Shown in pieces: positions 27,199 through 34,797 of a stretch of 64,000 nt of DNA (within the stretch, counting starts at the first letter, position 1; every line of letters begins with the position of its first letter). The notes beneath the pieces were generated by a model, which saw only the letters and a list, made by a program, of their open reading frames with translations, was not told the DNA's origin and ran no database searches. The translations under genes and the position numbers were made by a program. The stretch is taken from positions 50,499-114,498 of the forward strand of contig NZ_BDJK01000055.1 in assembly GCF_001950255.1 (NCBI RefSeq), in the 5' to 3' direction. Source of the DNA: Carboxydothermus pertinax. GTDB taxonomy: Bacteria > Bacillota > Z-2901 > Carboxydothermales > Carboxydothermaceae.

Positions 27199-27774
27199 GT
27201 GCTTTTGGCCTATGGAAAGAATTTAAAAATCTTTCTTGGAAAACAGGAAAAAAGATTACTGTTATTTATTAACAAGCAAACCCGAAAAAAATCATTAAAT
27301 AAAATATTTCTTTTTATTACCAATTTTGGCAGTGCCCAGGCCATAATTGGGGCTTCGCTTGTCATGATCTTTTTAGGGAATGATCGCTGGCAAGTTACCG
27401 GAATTGAAGCGTCTTTAGCCTTAATCTTAAGCCATTTTTTGGTAGTAAGGATAAAACAAAAAGTAGCTCGCCCACGACCTTTCTGGGTAATGGTCAATAT
27501 AAATCCATTAGGGAAATTATGGCGTGATTATTCTTTTCCTTCCGGGCATACTGCTTCTTCTACCTGTTTAGCGTTAATAACCAGTTTAAATTTTCCTGGC
27601 TTTAGGTTCTTACTATTCTTAATTGTTGGGTTAGTAGCGGTTTCCCGCCTTTATCTGGGAGTTCACTATCCTTCAGATGTTTTTGCTGGTTTTTTAGTTG
27701 GAATTTTTAGTTCATTATTAATTCATTTGTTGCTTTACCATATAATTTTGTTTAAATTAGCAGCTGTGTTATAG
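27199..27774 (+). CDS. PAP2-family membrane phosphatase
   Basis: 191 residues with several membrane helices. The three PAP2 phosphatase motifs are present: KQKVARPRP, SFPSGHTASS and SRLYLGVHYPSD. Likely a lipid phosphatase such as undecaprenyl-diphosphate or phosphatidylglycerophosphate phosphatase; the substrate cannot be told from sequence. The open frame extends up to TTG 27103, but GGGGAG at 27185 favours the GTG at 27199. Confidence 0.88.
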   Translation: MLLAYGKNLKIFLGKQEKRLLLFINKQTRKKSLNKIFLFITNFGSAQAIIGASLVMIFLGNDRWQVTGIEASLALILSHFLVVRIKQKVARPRPFWVMVNINPLGKLWRDYSFPSGHTASSTCLALITSLNFPGFRFLLFLIVGLVAVSRLYLGVHYPSDVFAGFLVGIFSSLLIHLLLYHIILFKLAAVL

Positions 27775-27793
27775 TAATACTGGGTGAAAAAGT

Positions 27794-28141
27794 ATGTATT
27801 TTTTGCTAACTATTATTTGTGCTTTAATGATAGCAACCGGACAAATCTTTTGGAAACTAGGGATGAAGGCTATTCCTTTTTCGTTTTCGCTTAACACTCT
27901 AATTAAATTTTTTTTAAATGGCTATATTTTACTGGGGATTTTTTTGTATTTTACGGAGACTTTTATCTGGTTTTGGCTTCTTTCTCGGGAGCCGGTTGCC
28001 AAAATTTATCCTCTTCTTTCCTTAAGCTATGTTTTTGTAGTATTTATGGCGAGAGTTTTTCTTAAAGAAAAAATTGCTTTTACACAGGAAGTGGGAATTT
28101 TGTTTGTTATTATTGGTGTTAGCTTAATAGTAAAGAAGTAG
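27794..28141 (+). CDS. Small four-helix membrane protein, EmrE/DMT-like
   Basis: 115 residues, nearly all membrane helices (about 2-22, 35-60, 68-88 and 95-113). It resembles half-size drug/metabolite transporter proteins: ATGQIFWKLGMK and EPVAKIYPLLSLSYVFV recall the SMR/EamA pattern seen in ArnE/ArnF-type flippase subunits. It follows the PAP2 gene by 19 bases, so a joint role in lipid-carrier handling is possible. The substrate is unknown. Confidence 0.7.
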   Translation: MYFLLTIICALMIATGQIFWKLGMKAIPFSFSLNTLIKFFLNGYILLGIFLYFTETFIWFWLLSREPVAKIYPLLSLSYVFVVFMARVFLKEKIAFTQEVGILFVIIGVSLIVKK

Positions 28142-28214
28142 TTTACAAACTAAAGAGTTCCTACTATAATAACTTTTGTTAAAAAAATTTCAGCAATAGT
28201 TGCAGGTGATTTTG

Positions 28215-28322
28215 GTGGAAAAACGTTGCCCGATTTGTTTTTGTATCATTGAGGAAGGAGAGGAGATTTGCGTTGATTGTGAGATGGATATGGCCCTTTT
28301 AGGACTTTATGTGGAAAAATAA
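28215..28322 (+). CDS. 35-residue Cys-rich mini-protein (zinc-ribbon-like)
   Basis: Too short for standard gene calling. A GTG at 28215 after AGGTGAT gives a 35-residue peptide with Cys at 5, 8, 10, 19 and 22 (CPICFC ... CVDC), a zinc-knuckle pattern, ending LYVEK. A terminator overlaps the stop codon (28321-28350), as expected for a real short gene. It resembles sigma-inhibitor/Gin-type or other zinc-ribbon mini-proteins of spore formers, but I cannot assign it. Confidence 0.6.
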   Translation: MEKRCPICFCIIEEGEEICVDCEMDMALLGLYVEK

Positions 28323-28350
28323 CCCCGTATTTGGCGGGGTTTATTTTTTT
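28321..28350 (+). terminator. Terminator after the mini-gene
   Basis: AACCCCG (28321-28327) pairs with CGGGGTT (28335-28341), followed by an ATTTTTTT run. Confidence 0.8.
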
Positions 28351-28413
28351 AGAAGGAATTTTTGCCGGTATGTCAAAATAAATTAGAAAATGCCTATAAA
28401 GGAAGTGAACAGG

Positions 28414-28564
28414 ATGACCGGAATACCTTTTTATATTGTTGACGTGTTTGTCGAAAAAAATATGCAGAAAACCACTAAAAGAACCGGTTGATGAAGTAAT
28501 TTTAAACTTGAAAGTAGGACCTGGGGGTAGGGTTATTCCAGTAGCTAAAGGGGAGTTAATCTAA
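28414..28564 (+). pseudogene. Collapsed remnant, possibly of a PhzF-family gene
   Basis: An ATG after AGGAAGTGA begins MTGIPFYIVDVFVEKN, like the N-terminus of PhzF-type isomerases. The frame then stops. A second frame up to 28564 reads VDEVILNLKVGPGGRVIPVA then KGELI, which resembles the C-terminal strands of the same family. The roughly 250 residues expected between are gone. The match rests on short segments and is tentative. Confidence 0.4.
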
Positions 28565-28936
28565 ATGGATATCTTGATGTATCTTGCAGAAGAAAAGATT
28601 TTGGAAGCCCAAAAAAACGGCGTCTTTGACAATCTTCCCGGAAAAGGGCAGAAAATCATTCCGGAGGATTTATCTATGCTTCCGGAAGAATTACGGGCGG
28701 GGTATATAATTTTAAAAAATGCTGGGGTGCTGCCGGAAGAGCTCCAGCTAAAAAAGGAATTACTTACGCTGCAAAATCTTATAGATTGCTGTTATGACGA
28801 CGAAGAAAGGAAAGTTTTAAAGAAAACTTACAATGAAAAAATCCTGCGCTTTAATCTTTTGTTAGAAAGACGGAAAAAACAAAATTCACCGGTGGTCAAA
28901 GCGTATCTAAACAAAATTTATGGCCGGTTTAAATAA
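28565..28936 (+). CDS. DUF1992 (DnaJC28-like conserved domain) protein
   Basis: 123 residues. The DUF1992 signature is clear: EEKILEAQKNGVFDNLPGKG, PEELRAGYIILKNAGVLPEE, and a basic helical C-terminus. The function is unknown; the domain is named after a human DnaJ-related protein, but there is no J-domain here. It lies 14 bases before the ABC ATPase gene, probably in one transcript. Confidence 0.85.
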   Translation: MDILMYLAEEKILEAQKNGVFDNLPGKGQKIIPEDLSMLPEELRAGYIILKNAGVLPEELQLKKELLTLQNLIDCCYDDEERKVLKKTYNEKILRFNLLLERRKKQNSPVVKAYLNKIYGRFK

Positions 28937-28950
28937 GGGGAGAGAAAAAT

Positions 28951-29736
28951 TTGGTTTTAAAACTAAAGGACGTAACTTTAATCCGGGAGAAAAAACAAAT
29001 CCTTAAAAATTTCAACTGGGAAATAAAGAGGGGGGAGCACTGGGCGGTCTTGGGCTTAAACGGAGCTGGCAAAACTACCCTTTTAAACCTTATCTGCGGG
29101 TATTACTACCCATCGAAAGGTGATGTCGAGGTACTTGGAAAGAAATTTGGTTGCTATGATTTAAGGGAGCTTCGCCGGGAAATTGGTTTTGTAAGCTCTT
29201 CTTTGCAGGAAAAGCTTTATGTTCGGGAAACAGCCTTGGAAGTGGTGTTAAGCGGTCTTTTTGCCACCATAGGGCTTTTTGACCGGCCGCAAGAAGAGGA
29301 TGTCGAAAAAGCCCTTAGGCTTTTAGAAAAATTTAACTTATCTAACCTGGCTAACAGCCAGTATCAAACCCTGTCGCAGGGGGAAAAGCAGAAAGTTTTA
29401 ATAGCCCGGGCTTTAATTAACAATCCCCGCCTTTTAATCTTAGATGAACCGGCAGCAGGATTGGACCTTTTAGCGCGGGAAGAACTACTTGCAGATATTG
29501 CTTTTCTTTGCCGGGAAGAAAACGGACCTGCAATTATTTTGGTTACCCATCACCCGGAGGAAATTGTGGCTGGGATAACCCATGTCCTATTGTTAAAAAA
29601 TGGAGAAGTTTTTGCCGCTGGCAAAAAAGATGAGGTACTAACTTCAGAACTTTTAACAGATTTTTATAACCTGCCGGTTCAAGTTGATAAAGAGGGAGAA
29701 AGGTACTGGCTTAAGGTTTTTAAGAGCGGGATGTAA
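28951..29736 (+). CDS. ABC transporter ATP-binding protein (ModF/YlmA-like)
   Basis: 261 residues, one ATPase domain: Walker A GLNGAGKTTLLN, signature LSQGEKQKVLIARAL, Walker B LLILDEPAAGLD, and the switch His in VTHHPEEI. No permease gene lies nearby, and it most resembles orphan ATPases related to ModF. TTG start at 28951 after GGGGAGAG. It is followed by a terminator at 29880. Confidence 0.88.
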   Translation: MVLKLKDVTLIREKKQILKNFNWEIKRGEHWAVLGLNGAGKTTLLNLICGYYYPSKGDVEVLGKKFGCYDLRELRREIGFVSSSLQEKLYVRETALEVVLSGLFATIGLFDRPQEEDVEKALRLLEKFNLSNLANSQYQTLSQGEKQKVLIARALINNPRLLILDEPAAGLDLLAREELLADIAFLCREENGPAIILVTHHPEEIVAGITHVLLLKNGEVFAAGKKDEVLTSELLTDFYNLPVQVDKEGERYWLKVFKSGM

Positions 29737-29879
29737 ATGAACGAAAATGCCGCTATAGTTTCATTTTTCCCGATGAGGTGAAAACGAAGCTTGAAGCTAC
29801 CGCTGTAGACCTTGGAAATTACGGTTTTGATTATTACTGCGGCTACGACCTGGTAACTGCTTGCAATGCTATAAAATAT
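29737..29879 (+). other. Open stretch without an assignable gene
   Basis: Between the ABC ATPase and the terminator one frame is open from about 29735 to past 29870, with a protein-like composition (PDEVKTKLEATAVDLGNYGF, then DYYCGYDLVTAC). It has no good start; the GTG at 29778 lacks a spaced ribosome-binding site. It may be the tail of a decayed gene. Confidence 0.3.
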
Positions 29880-29907
29880 CCCGGAATTCGCTTCCGGGTT
29901 ATTTTTT
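29880..29907 (+). terminator. Terminator after the ABC ATPase unit
   Basis: CCCGGAA-5-TTCCGGG followed by TTATTTTTTT. It lies just before the end of the convergent minus-strand gene. Confidence 0.8.
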
Positions 29908-29915
29908 TGCCTTTT

Positions 29916-30311
29916 TTATATCTTGGCGCCTTTTTCTTTAAGGATTTTTACTGCCTGTTCTACTTTATCTTTTGTTGTTACCGCAGTTACCAAAAACGCC
30001 TCACTGCCAGCTATGCCATAATCTTTAGCGGCCATTCCTGCTGCTGACGGGTCAGCTGATAAAAGCACCCGGGCATCATCGTCGCCAAACTGATTGGCAC
30101 CAGCCGAGTAAAGAGTTAAGCCTGTTCCGCTCATTCCCCGGCCGGAAATGGGGTTATTAACTTCCGGATTGCTGGCAACACCGTATCTACTCACCCGGTC
30201 AACCTGTACGTCATTAATTCCATTAGCTTTAAGGGCTTCGGCGGCATCTATGGCTTTAGCACTGGAGGGAAAGTACGCTAAAATTGACCGCTCGTTTTTT
30301 TTAAGCTCCAT
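29916..30311 (-). CDS. General-stress-protein-like small protein
   Basis: 131 residues, soluble, no membrane segment. The opening (ERSILAYFPSSAKAIDAAEA) is a ferredoxin-like or flexible domain pattern seen in heat-induced/general stress proteins (YflT/17M-like). The middle is rich in Gly, Ser and Asn (GRGMSGTGLTLYSAGANQFG). The start is well supported by TAAGGAGGT. The precise function is unknown to me. Monocistronic; a 15-bp palindrome (30374-30388) lies in its upstream region. Confidence 0.7.
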   Translation of the reverse strand: MELKKNERSILAYFPSSAKAIDAAEALKANGINDVQVDRVSRYGVASNPEVNNPISGRGMSGTGLTLYSAGANQFGDDDARVLLSADPSAAGMAAKDYGIAGSEAFLVTAVTTKDKVEQAVKILKEKGAKI

Positions 30312-30373
30312 CGCTTAATACCTCCTTAAGCATAGTATTTACCGGGTGATGTTCAATATTGCATTTTTAAAAA

Positions 30374-30388
30374 ATGAATGCCATTCAT
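30374..30388. promoter_or_regulatory. 15-bp perfect palindrome, 7-1-7
   Basis: ATGAATG-C-CATTCAT lies in the 238-base gap between the divergent stress-protein and alcohol-dehydrogenase genes. The 7-1-7 layout is that of Fur/PerR/Zur-type operators, although the bases differ from the Fur box. Candidate operator only. Confidence 0.4.
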
Positions 30389-30549
30389 AGTGAAAATATA
30401 ACAATTAAAGAAAAAAATATTGTTAAATCTGGGCAAAAGAATTATTTTAAAGGTAAACAATTTATTTTATAAAGAACAAAGGAAAAGTGAGAAAATTGTA
30501 GAAAATAATAAATAGTCTTTAAATTTTTTGTAAAACTTGGGGGGATAGT

Positions 30550-31788
30550 ATGGAAAGAGGGAAGTACGGTTTTGAAGACCCAGTGCGGCGGCTACTATTT
30601 ACTTTAGCCGGCACCTCGGGAGTTCGGGGCTTACAGTCAGCGGTCATTGGACCCAGGATTTTAATGGGACCCCGGGCCTTAAACACTCTGGTGGGGATGG
30701 GAAAAACAATTTGTCGAAATAATCGGGTACTGATTATTACCGATAAAATCGTAAAACCAAATGCAGAGAAGGTTAAAGAAATCTTCTCTAATGCTGGTTA
30801 TCACGTTGAAATGTGGGATGAAGTGCAGCCCGAACCTCCGGTGGAAAATATTTTTGCCGGAGTGGAGGCAGTAAAAAATAGCGATGCTTCTCTGATCATC
30901 GCTATTGGCGGTGGTTCGGTAATCGATGCCGCTAAGGTAATCTGGCTTTTATATGAAAGACCCGATGTAGATTTTAGAAAATTATCTCCAGTTGATTCCC
31001 TTGGGTTAAGAAAAAAGGCGCTGTTTGCCGCAATTCCAACTACAGCTGGAACCGGTTCTGAAGCTACTTCGGCAGCAGTAATAACCGAAGGCGGCCATAA
31101 GATGAGTCTCAGCCATCCGGAATTTGTTCCCGACTTTGCCATCCTGGACCCCAATTTTACCGTTTCTCTTCCCCCAAATCTAACCCTCTGGACCGGTGTT
31201 GATGCCCTGGCGCATGCGGTAGGAGCGTACTTGAGCGGCTGGGCTAACGAATATACCGATGCTTATGCTTTCCAGGCGATAAAACTAATCTTTAAGTTTT
31301 TACCCCGGGCGGTGGCGGATGGTCGGGATTTAGAATCCCGGCAAAAAATGTTAATTGCTGCTAATTTAGCGGGGCTGGCTTTCAGCAATGCTGCTCCTGG
31401 TATCGACCATGCGTTGGGGCATACCCTGGGGAAAAAGTTTGGTCTGCACCATGGTTTGTGTGTTGGGGCATTTTTACCCTATGTCTTTGAGTTTTACGCC
31501 AGACACTTAACCAAAACCGATGAACTTGCAAAGGCCCTTGGCTTTGGAAAGGGCGAGGAGTTTTTAAATTCGCTGGTCGAGTTTTATAAAAAGCTCGGCT
31601 TTACCTTTAAGTTTTCCGATTATCTGCAGGTTAGTGAGGAGGCATTTAAGCAAGCGTTACCGGAGCTGGTTTCCTGGGCGCTTATTGACCCGGTCAGTAT
31701 TTTAAGCCCCATTCCGGTAACACCAAAAGATTATGAGGAGATTTTTGTGGCATCCTTTTACGGGACGCTGAAAGGAGGCGTACGCTAA
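30550..31788 (+). CDS. Iron-containing alcohol dehydrogenase
   Basis: 412 residues, group III (Fe-dependent) ADH, NAD(P)-linked. It shows the nucleotide-binding GGGSVIDAAK, AAIPTTAGTGSEATSAAVI, and the metal ligands in the helical half (DALAHAVGAY, APGIDHALGHTLG, GLHHGLCVG). The stop overlaps the aldehyde oxidoreductase start (TAATG), so the pair is coupled. Together they can interconvert alcohol, aldehyde and acid, the route by which anaerobes reduce acids with ferredoxin. Confidence 0.92.
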   Translation: MERGKYGFEDPVRRLLFTLAGTSGVRGLQSAVIGPRILMGPRALNTLVGMGKTICRNNRVLIITDKIVKPNAEKVKEIFSNAGYHVEMWDEVQPEPPVENIFAGVEAVKNSDASLIIAIGGGSVIDAAKVIWLLYERPDVDFRKLSPVDSLGLRKKALFAAIPTTAGTGSEATSAAVITEGGHKMSLSHPEFVPDFAILDPNFTVSLPPNLTLWTGVDALAHAVGAYLSGWANEYTDAYAFQAIKLIFKFLPRAVADGRDLESRQKMLIAANLAGLAFSNAAPGIDHALGHTLGKKFGLHHGLCVGAFLPYVFEFYARHLTKTDELAKALGFGKGEEFLNSLVEFYKKLGFTFKFSDYLQVSEEAFKQALPELVSWALIDPVSILSPIPVTPKDYEEIFVASFYGTLKGGVR

Positions 31789-33581
31789 TGCTGGGTTACA
31801 CGGGGAAAATAGCGTATATTGACTTATCAAACCGGAAAGTTGAGATAGAGCCTACGCCATTCAAGCTTGCCGAAAAATTTATCGGTGGCAGTGGCCTTGC
31901 AGCAAGGCTTCTTTATGATTACATTAAGCCGGAAATTGATCCCCTGGCTCCGGAAGCTTATGTGGCGGTGATGGCTGGCCCGGTTACGGGAACAGCTCTA
32001 CCGGCTTCTTCTCGTTATGCGGTTTGCGGCCGTTCACCATTAACCGGGTACTGGGGTGAGGCTACCTCTGGCGGTAAATTTGGAGCTTATCTTAAAAGAG
32101 CTGGCTTTGATGGTTTAATTATTACCGGTAAAGCTCCGGAGATGGTATATCTTGAAGTCAAAAATGGCAAAGTAGAGATTAAAACCGGCAGCAACTTAAA
32201 AGGTCTTGATTCCTATGAAATGCAGGAAGAGCTCAAAAAAGTTTACGGCAATACTGTCAGCATTGCAGGCATTGGGGTAGCCGGCGAAAGGTTAATGCCG
32301 ATGGCTGCGGTGATGAACGACCACGGTCGGGCTGCCGGAAGAATGGGTTTTGGAGCGGTTTTTGGCAGTAAAAACTTAAAAGCCATCGTAGTCGACGGAC
32401 AGGGAGAAGTACCGGTTGCTGCTAAAGAAGAGCTGAAAGAATTGGCAAAGCAATTAACGGCTGCTTATAAAAAGGAAATGGAGCTCTTTACCCAGTACGG
32501 GACTTTAGGATATCTGGATATTGGCTATTATTTTGGCGATACTCCGGTGAAATATTTTACCAAAGGGTTATTTCCGATAGATAAGGTCAATGCCAGAAAG
32601 TTCAGAGAAGAATATTCAATTCATCCCAAAGCCTGCTGGGGTTGTCCAATTGCCTGTGGACGTGAACTTAATTTTAAAGGTAGAATTGTTGATGGGCCCG
32701 AATACGAAACAGCGGTAACTTACGGACCGCTTGTGGAAAACTTTGATATGGATACTATTGTTGAAGCCAATGATATTGCCAACCGTTATGGCTTTGACAC
32801 TATTTCCACCGGTGTTAGCCTGGCCTTTTTAACGTACTTAAAAGAAGAGAATTTGCTCCCCGAAAACTTGAAGGCCGAAGTGCCTGATTTTGGAGATAGC
32901 AAGGGAATTCTTGAAGCGTTAAGACTAACCGGAGAAAACAGCGGCATTGGTCAACTGATAGGCAAGGGAGTAGCCAGAGTTGCCGAAGAGCTTGGCTTGT
33001 CTCAGGACTATGCTGCGGCTGTAAGAAGATTGGAGATACCCATGCATGAGCCGAGAGCCTTTACCGGTCAGGCGTTATCTTATGTAACCGGTCCCCGGGG
33101 AGCCTGTCATTTAAGAGGAAGCTTCTTTGAAGTTGACTTGGGGATTGTAAAGGATCCGGACTTTGGAGTAGTGCCGGGACCGAGGTTTAACCTTGATGGC
33201 CGGGTTGAAGCAGTAGTGAAATTCCAGAGCTTACGGGAACTTGATAACTGCCTTGTAAAATGCAGCTTTGCTTTTACACCATTAAAGGCTGTAGTGGGTG
33301 CTCTCTCTTATACTACCGGAGTTGCCTGGACGCCGGAAAAAGTGGTCGAAGCAGCAAACAATTCGATTACAATTAAGAGAGCTATTTCCTTTAATTTGGG
33401 AAACAGTCCGGCCGATGATAGGTTACCCGGTCATGTAAAAAAGCCTCTTACCGAAGGGGGAGCCTTTGGTAACGTTCCGGAGATTGAAAAATACTTGCCT
33501 GAATTTTATCAACTTCGGGGCTGGAATTCCGATGGCACCATATCCCGGGAATTTTTAGCGAGGTTACTGGCGGATGATTAA
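31788..33581 (+). CDS. aor: Tungsten-dependent aldehyde:ferredoxin oxidoreductase
   Basis: 597 residues, the usual length. It oxidises aldehydes to acids, or runs in reverse, with ferredoxin, using a tungsto-bispterin and one 4Fe-4S cluster. The N-terminal pterin-binding part has SSRYAVCGRSPLTGYWGEAT and GMGFGAVFGSKNLKAIVV-like GRMGFGAVFGSKNLKAI. Cluster cysteines are in CWGCPIACGRE and DNCLVKCSF. It is cytoplasmic. A MoaD-like protein overlaps its end, a common pairing in tungstoenzyme operons. Confidence 0.95.
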   Translation: MLGYTGKIAYIDLSNRKVEIEPTPFKLAEKFIGGSGLAARLLYDYIKPEIDPLAPEAYVAVMAGPVTGTALPASSRYAVCGRSPLTGYWGEATSGGKFGAYLKRAGFDGLIITGKAPEMVYLEVKNGKVEIKTGSNLKGLDSYEMQEELKKVYGNTVSIAGIGVAGERLMPMAAVMNDHGRAAGRMGFGAVFGSKNLKAIVVDGQGEVPVAAKEELKELAKQLTAAYKKEMELFTQYGTLGYLDIGYYFGDTPVKYFTKGLFPIDKVNARKFREEYSIHPKACWGCPIACGRELNFKGRIVDGPEYETAVTYGPLVENFDMDTIVEANDIANRYGFDTISTGVSLAFLTYLKEENLLPENLKAEVPDFGDSKGILEALRLTGENSGIGQLIGKGVARVAEELGLSQDYAAAVRRLEIPMHEPRAFTGQALSYVTGPRGACHLRGSFFEVDLGIVKDPDFGVVPGPRFNLDGRVEAVVKFQSLRELDNCLVKCSFAFTPLKAVVGALSYTTGVAWTPEKVVEAANNSITIKRAISFNLGNSPADDRLPGHVKKPLTEGGAFGNVPEIEKYLPEFYQLRGWNSDGTISREFLARLLADD

Positions 33582-33789
33582 AGTTAAGGTAAATTATGCT
33601 TTAATTTATGACCTTCCCAAAGAAGAAATTGAACTTGCGGCAGGAAGTATTGAAGAGTTAAAGGAGTTTTTAGCAGCAAGACTTAAAAATCCCTTTAGTA
33701 TTGCGGTTAACGGACAGATAGCAACTGACAACCAGCTGCTAAAAGATGGCGATGAAGTATTTGTCTTTCCCTTCTTAAGCGGTGGTTAA
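33574..33789 (+). CDS. MoaD/ThiS-family sulfur carrier
   Basis: 71 residues with a ubiquitin-like fold, ending in the Gly-Gly tail (VFVFPFLSGG) that is thiocarboxylated to carry sulfur for pterin synthesis. It overlaps the aor gene by 8 bases. A dedicated role in the tungsten pterin of this AOR is inferred from position. Confidence 0.9.
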   Translation: MIKVKVNYALIYDLPKEEIELAAGSIEELKEFLAARLKNPFSIAVNGQIATDNQLLKDGDEVFVFPFLSGG

Positions 33790-33795
33790 AAGGAA

Positions 33796-33825
33796 AACAC
33801 CCCGAAGGTTTAATTTCGGGGTGTT
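33796..33825. terminator. Bidirectional terminator between the AOR operon and iclR
   Basis: AACACCCCGAA pairs with TTCGGGGTGTT (11 bp). The stem is followed by T-rich sequence on the plus strand and lies 1 base from the iclR stop codon on the minus strand, so it could serve both convergent units. Confidence 0.75.
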
Positions 33826-33826
33826 G

Positions 33827-34627
33827 TTACATATCGGAAAAAATAGCGGTGATTTTTTGCGCGGTAGTTTTAACTTTGTCAGCGTAAAAATTAATTGTTT
33901 CTTCATTCACTGAAGAAGCAAGCCCAATACACGATACAACCATGCGAACACTTCCGCTGTTATCAAAAACAGGAGCGCTAATGCCAAAAACCCCTGGAGT
34001 GTGTTCTTCAAAGCTCACCGCATAACCTTGTTCCCGGATTACTTCTAAGCTTTGAAAAAATTCCTCGACATTGGTAATACTTTTGTCGGTAAATTGCTTG
34101 ATTCCTACCTCTTTAACAATTTCCCGCACTTCATTTTCTGGAAGAAAAGCTAAGTAACACTTGCCGAAAGAAGCACTGGTTACCGGAAACGATTGACCGA
34201 TACTGACGGTAATCCGTACTGCTGCTTCCGGCTCTTCTTTGGCAATATAAACCAGGCGATTATTGGCGATTGGCTCTACAAGGACACAGGTTTGTTTGGT
34301 GGTTTCTGCTAATTCTTTTAAATACTGCTTAGCAATTTTTAAGTAGTCGTTGAATTCGGAAGCCCGGCTACCTAAAACAATTAAATAAGATCCCAGGCTG
34401 AACTGCCTGGTGGTTTTGTCATAGGATACCAGCCGGTAATCCAGAAGAACTTTTAATATCCGGTGGCAGGAACTTTTATTGATATTTAAGTCCCGGGAGA
34501 TTTCAGCAAGGGTGCGGTTTTTATTCCGGTATCTACTTAAGTAAGTTAAGATTTTGATAGCCATTTCCACGGCCGGGGCTCCCGATTTATTTTCTTTTTC
34601 TACTAATTCTTTTTCTTCTAAAGACAT
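33827..34627 (-). CDS. IclR-family transcriptional regulator
   Basis: 266 residues. An N-terminal winged helix-turn-helix (LAEISRDLNINKSSCHRILK) and a C-terminal IclR effector domain (VTSASFGKCYLAFLP, GYAVSFEEHTPGVFGISAPV). It is divergent from the acyl-CoA operon, so it probably controls that operon and itself in response to an acid or CoA intermediate. The open frame extends to 34672, but GAGAGGTGAC favours the ATG at 34627. A 28-bp imperfect palindrome lies in the shared upstream region. Confidence 0.92.
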   Translation of the reverse strand: MSLEEKELVEKENKSGAPAVEMAIKILTYLSRYRNKNRTLAEISRDLNINKSSCHRILKVLLDYRLVSYDKTTRQFSLGSYLIVLGSRASEFNDYLKIAKQYLKELAETTKQTCVLVEPIANNRLVYIAKEEPEAAVRITVSIGQSFPVTSASFGKCYLAFLPENEVREIVKEVGIKQFTDKSITNVEEFFQSLEVIREQGYAVSFEEHTPGVFGISAPVFDNSGSVRMVVSCIGLASSVNEETINFYADKVKTTAQKITAIFSDM

Positions 34628-34712
34628 AATGTCACCTCTCCCGAAAATATCATAACACTGCAAATTACCCAAAGGAATAGTAAGAAAATTTAAAAATTTT
34701 CTTTAGAAGTTA

Positions 34713-34742
34713 TTGACATAAAATTCTAACAAACATTATACT
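34713..34742 (+). promoter_or_regulatory. Sigma-A promoter of the acyl-CoA operon
   Basis: A perfect TTGACA (34713-34718), an 18-base spacer and TATACT (34737-34742). Confidence 0.7.
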
Positions 34743-34769
34743 ATATATAAGACAATTATTTCATATATA
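34742..34769. promoter_or_regulatory. Candidate IclR operator
   Basis: A 28-bp imperfect palindrome (left half TATATATAAGACAA, right half read in reverse TATATATGAAATAA, 11 of 14 matches) abuts the -10 box, so a bound regulator would block initiation. AT-rich, so chance symmetry is possible. Confidence 0.4.
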
Positions 34770-34797
34770 AAACAAAAAAGCAAGAGGGAGGGGCGCT

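Noticed and set aside
29778..30047. 89-codon plus-strand frame crossing the stress-protein gene
   Set aside because: Its second half is antisense to a well-supported minus-strand gene and runs through a terminator; only the first part is noted separately.
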